Source: Roseimarinus sediminis (lineage in GTDB: Bacteria > Bacteroidota > Bacteroidia > Bacteroidales > Prolixibacteraceae). Taken from it: a stretch of DNA of 64,000 bases. Location of the stretch: contig NZ_JBNPXV010000016.1 of the NCBI RefSeq assembly GCF_050433125.1, positions 41,856 to 105,855 of the forward strand. The letters run 5' to 3'. The notes beneath the pieces were generated by a model, which saw nothing but the letters and a program-made list of their open reading frames with translations, ran no database searches and was not told the origin of the DNA. The translations under genes were made by a program, and so were the position numbers. Positions 61,479 through 64,000 of this stretch are shown piece by piece; within the stretch, counting starts at the first letter, position 1, and each line of letters starts with the position of its first letter.

Positions 61479-62330
61479 ATGAAACAACCAATTGCACTTG
61501 TCCTTTCCGGAGGTGCTGCCCGAGGAATTGCACATATCGGAATTATTGAAGAATTGGAGAAAAATAACTTTGAAATAAAATCTGTTGCAGGAAACTCAAT
61601 GGGGGCTTTTGTTGGTGCAATTTATGCATCGGGTCAATTGCCCGAATTCAAAGAATGGATTCTAAATTTAGGAAAAAAAGATCTCATCAAACTTGCCGAC
61701 ATAACGATAAGTAAAAACGGTTTTGTAAAAGGTGAAAAGCTCTTTACCAAACTAAAGGAATTTTTGCCTGATGTAAATATTGAAGATTTATCTATCCCAT
61801 ATACTGCTGTTGCTGCCGATTTAACAAATATGCAAGAAGTTGTTTTAAGTACCGGAAGCCTACAACAAGCCGTTCGAGCATCAATCGCAATTCCCGGTGT
61901 TTTTATGCCTGTATACATAGGTAACTCAGTGTTGGTTGATGGTGGTGTTGTTAATCCTATTCCATTAAACCGCGTAAAACGAACCAATGGCGATATGTTG
62001 GTTGCATCGTTCGTTAATGCCAAACACCCCGAACCTCCAGAAAACCACAGAGAAGTAGCACAAAACAACACTGATAATTCTGGAGAACAAGACAACAAAC
62101 CAAATAAAGAGGGATTATTTACTATCATGTCAAAAACTACAAGTTTGCTTACTTATAGCCTTGCCATGACCAATATTGAGAAATACAATCCCGATATTTT
62201 GTTCAACGTATCAAGGGATTCATGCGGAACTTTTGAATTTCATAGAATTGAAGAAATGATTGAAAACGGCAAAAAAGCAGCCCAAAAAGGCTTGGCTGAT
62301 TTTGAGGACAATATGATCATTTGCTCATAG
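61479..62330 (+). CDS. Patatin-like phospholipase, island copy 2
   Basis: A 283-residue paralog of the protein at 56896. It has oxyanion loop SGGAARG (residues 10-16), GNSMG with Ser40, and DGG with Asp154 at the same positions. An extra polar, Asn/Glu-rich insert (HREVAQNNTDNSGEQDNKPN) follows near residue 190. Both copies end with a DSCGTFEF/DACGTFEF phrase and a helical tail. It has no signal peptide. Its place in the same cluster as its paralog suggests they act on related acyl lipids. Confidence 0.9.
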   Translation: MKQPIALVLSGGAARGIAHIGIIEELEKNNFEIKSVAGNSMGAFVGAIYASGQLPEFKEWILNLGKKDLIKLADITISKNGFVKGEKLFTKLKEFLPDVNIEDLSIPYTAVAADLTNMQEVVLSTGSLQQAVRASIAIPGVFMPVYIGNSVLVDGGVVNPIPLNRVKRTNGDMLVASFVNAKHPEPPENHREVAQNNTDNSGEQDNKPNKEGLFTIMSKTTSLLTYSLAMTNIEKYNPDILFNVSRDSCGTFEFHRIEEMIENGKKAAQKGLADFEDNMIICS

Positions 62331-62391
62331 CAATCAAAATTACTCGTATAAGAAATAATAAAATCTGTATTACTTAATTTTTAAGCAAAGC

Positions 62392-63156
62392 ATGAAAGAA
62401 GTAAGTATTGTAATTTGCACCTATAACGAAGAGAAAACAATTTCAGACGTAGTAAGTGCTTGCTGTATAATGAACCCAACAGCAGAAGTAATTGTCGTTG
62501 ATGATGGTTCAAAAGATAACACGGAAACCATATTAAATAGATTAAAAAAGACTTGTGAATTTCGTTACGAGAAACTTACTGAAAACAAAGGAAAAAGCTG
62601 GGCAATGGTTCATGGAGTGGAGAAAGCCAGGAATGAAATCATTTTGTTTTTCGATGCCGACGTATCAAATATCAAACAGGAGCACTTCACTCAATTATTA
62701 GCTCCAATTAAAAACAAAGAAGCCAACATGGTTTTGGGGCAGCCATCGGAAACGTTGATAAATTACCGGATAAATCCATTTTCTTCACTGACCGGAGAAA
62801 GAGCGTTATTAAAAAAGGATATCATTCCGATACTTGAAGATATCCGCGAAATCCGGTTTGGTGTAGAAACTTTCATTAATTTATACTATCAGGCAGAAGG
62901 GAAACGTATTAAATATATTTTAATGAATGGTTTAAAACATCCCACTAAATACGACAAAACAACTCCAATAAAAGCAACCAAAGAGTTTGTAAACGAAGGT
63001 AAGGAAATCGCAGTCACCCTTATAAATAATTACGATTTAATAATCAGGCGACTTGAATTGATTGGGAAGAAAACAAATACTTCTGCCATGAAAAAACTGA
63101 ATAAACTTCAAGTAGAAGTAAACAATAAATTAAATACCCTGATCGACAAATTTTAA
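62392..63156 (+). CDS. Family 2 glycosyltransferase
   Basis: A 254-residue GT-A fold enzyme: SIVICTYNEEKTI at the N-terminus, VVDDGS with Asp37/Asp38, and the metal-binding DAD (residues 88-90, in ILFFDADVS). NPFSSLTGERALLKKDI and GVETFINLYYQ form the acceptor side. There are no transmembrane helices, unlike GtrB or DPM1-type enzymes with a C-terminal membrane anchor. It uses a nucleotide sugar and may glycosylate a lipid. The GtrA gene follows 44 bases later, so polyprenyl-phosphate-sugar formation and flipping is one reading. Confidence 0.9.
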   Translation: MKEVSIVICTYNEEKTISDVVSACCIMNPTAEVIVVDDGSKDNTETILNRLKKTCEFRYEKLTENKGKSWAMVHGVEKARNEIILFFDADVSNIKQEHFTQLLAPIKNKEANMVLGQPSETLINYRINPFSSLTGERALLKKDIIPILEDIREIRFGVETFINLYYQAEGKRIKYILMNGLKHPTKYDKTTPIKATKEFVNEGKEIAVTLINNYDLIIRRLELIGKKTNTSAMKKLNKLQVEVNNKLNTLIDKF

Positions 63157-63200
63157 GTATTTTTCGCCATTTGCTCTGTAATAATTTCATTTCAAAATAA

Positions 63201-63596
63201 ATGAATGTTTTTATATTGAAATTTATAAAATTCTGTGCAGTAGGCGGTAGCGGAGTCTTCATTGATTTTGGACTTACGTATTTGTGTAAAGAAAAATTGA
63301 AACTAAATAAATATGTTTCAAATTCGATCGGATTCCTGATTGCAGCATCCTCAAACTATGTACTTAATCGTATTTGGACATTTAATAGTACAAACCAAAA
63401 TATTACTACAGAATATTTTATTTTTATACTTATCGCTATAATTGGACTATTGATCAACAATTCAGCATTATGGATTATTCATAGAAAGATGAAATACAAT
63501 TTTTACCTATCCAAAATTGGAGCGATTGGAGTTGCAACCTTATGGAATTTTCTATTTAACTATTTCTACACCTTCAGCAATACCTTAGAAATTTAA
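63201..63596 (+). CDS. GtrA family membrane protein
   Basis: A 131-residue protein with four hydrophobic helices (about 7-25, 35-52, 68-87 and 100-122). It shows the GtrA pattern FIKFCAVGGSGVFIDFGLTYLC and ASSNYVLNRIWTFNS. GtrA proteins are proposed to flip undecaprenyl-phosphate-linked glucose in O-antigen or teichoic acid glycosylation. With the GT2 enzyme just upstream it suggests that a sugar made in this cluster crosses the inner membrane. Last intact gene of the AT-rich island. Confidence 0.88.
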   Translation: MNVFILKFIKFCAVGGSGVFIDFGLTYLCKEKLKLNKYVSNSIGFLIAASSNYVLNRIWTFNSTNQNITTEYFIFILIAIIGLLINNSALWIIHRKMKYNFYLSKIGAIGVATLWNFLFNYFYTFSNTLEI

Positions 63597-64000
63597 CGAA
63601 TACCATAAAAGTGAGTAGAAACAATCCTTTCCAATATCTATCAAAACTATGTTACATAATCCCATCTTATAAAACAGCCGCACAAAGCCAACGCTTTACC
63701 AAAGCTGTCTCATAAGGGCATTATGCAAAATAGCCGCGCAACCCGGAACACCGTGGGTTTCCTCATTCACCATTTCAAAGCTCAGTTTTTCCATTGCGCC
63801 ACGCAACTGGCTTTTCAAGGTAAATTCGTCACCCCATTGAAAACGGATGCGAATGGCAGCTTTCCAAACCGTTTAGTTTTCATTTTTGGAACCGTTCGTT
63901 CCTCATGGTCTAGCCCCCTATAAATCGGACTTTTGTATAGATGGTTAAACAAACATATTATTTTCTTTATAAATTTGCAACAGCAAGGAACAACCGACGG
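63597..64000. other. Right-edge region without an intact gene
   Basis: Base composition returns towards the rest of the window after about 63680. Apart from the coding-like remnant at 63696-63872, nothing intact is seen. TAAATTTG at 63970-63977 (plus strand) is a -7 candidate for a gene beyond the edge. Confidence 0.45.
63696..63872 (-). pseudogene. Protein remnant at the right edge of the island
   Basis: On the minus strand 58 codons with no start run from just after an in-frame TAA (63873-63875) to TAA 63696-63698. They encode WKAAIRIRFQWGDEFTLKSQ, then LRGAMEKLSFEMVNEETHGV and PGCAAILHNALMRQLW. Residue use looks protein-like and unlike the other five frames. No family is recognised. It could be the end of a gene broken when the island inserted. 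Confidence 0.3.

Noticed and set aside
63723..63923. 66-codon plus-strand frame at the right edge
   Set aside because: The opposite strand holds a more protein-like frame, and this one has no recognisable feature.

Overview
The window is a Bacteroidetes chromosome segment, probably order Bacteroidales/Marinilabiliales. Lineage-typical genes support this: a SusC/SusD pair, a C-terminal type IX secretion sorting domain, DUF4270, DUF4907 and DUF2795 proteins, a long signal peptidase I, the dapB-lepB-WbqC order, a long pyrophosphate-dependent phosphofructokinase, and promoters of the form TTTG-N19-TAnnTTTG. No rRNA, complete tRNA or CRISPR array was seen.

Layout. Positions 1-13,000 hold core genes: the end of a probable LytTR regulator, a HEAT-repeat protein, a MATE exporter convergent with uvrA, an ECF sigma factor with a small companion gene, a zinc ribbon protein, PPi-phosphofructokinase, a patatin, MltG, an FprA-type flavodiiron protein and a lipid kinase. 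Positions 13,000-19,200 hold an SGNH/MBOAT O-acylation pair, a SIS-domain isomerase, an isochorismatase-family hydrolase, an FKBP and a CDF metal exporter. Next come a tyrosine-recombinase N-terminal fragment and an 890-bp AT-rich non-coding stretch leading into an orphan susC/susD pair. Positions 25,400-39,650 carry a histidine kinase, a DUF2795 protein, a cobalamin adenosyltransferase, recG, a T9SS-secreted putative metalloprotease, a Na+/solute symporter and a 1,661-residue hybrid kinase with about ten PAS domains. Positions 39,900-51,780 hold dapB-lepB-WbqC, a Kelch/DUF4907 pair divergent from DUF4270/outer-membrane genes, a NUDIX hydrolase, an NlpC/P60 peptidase, a 7TM-HD phosphodiesterase and galM.

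At 51,830 the character changes. Three tandem units of about 380 bp each combine a GIY-YIG nuclease gene, the 3' part of a tRNA and a terminator. The third unit is cut and joined to a frameshifted AlbA/Schlafen-type fragment. From there to about 63,600 the DNA is visibly more AT-rich. It carries one long same-direction cluster with a divergent AraC regulator: an AveC-spirocyclase-like membrane protein, a radical SAM enzyme, two paralogous patatins, a GNAT/YghO-like protein, an SDR oxidoreductase, two short tandem HX4D acyltransferases, a 37-residue membrane peptide, a GT2 glycosyltransferase and a GtrA protein. I read this as a horizontally acquired island for making or remodelling an unusual envelope lipid. 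The product cannot be deduced from sequence, and this is the best candidate for an undescribed system in the window.

All functional calls come from reading translated sequence and recalled family motifs. No database search was run.
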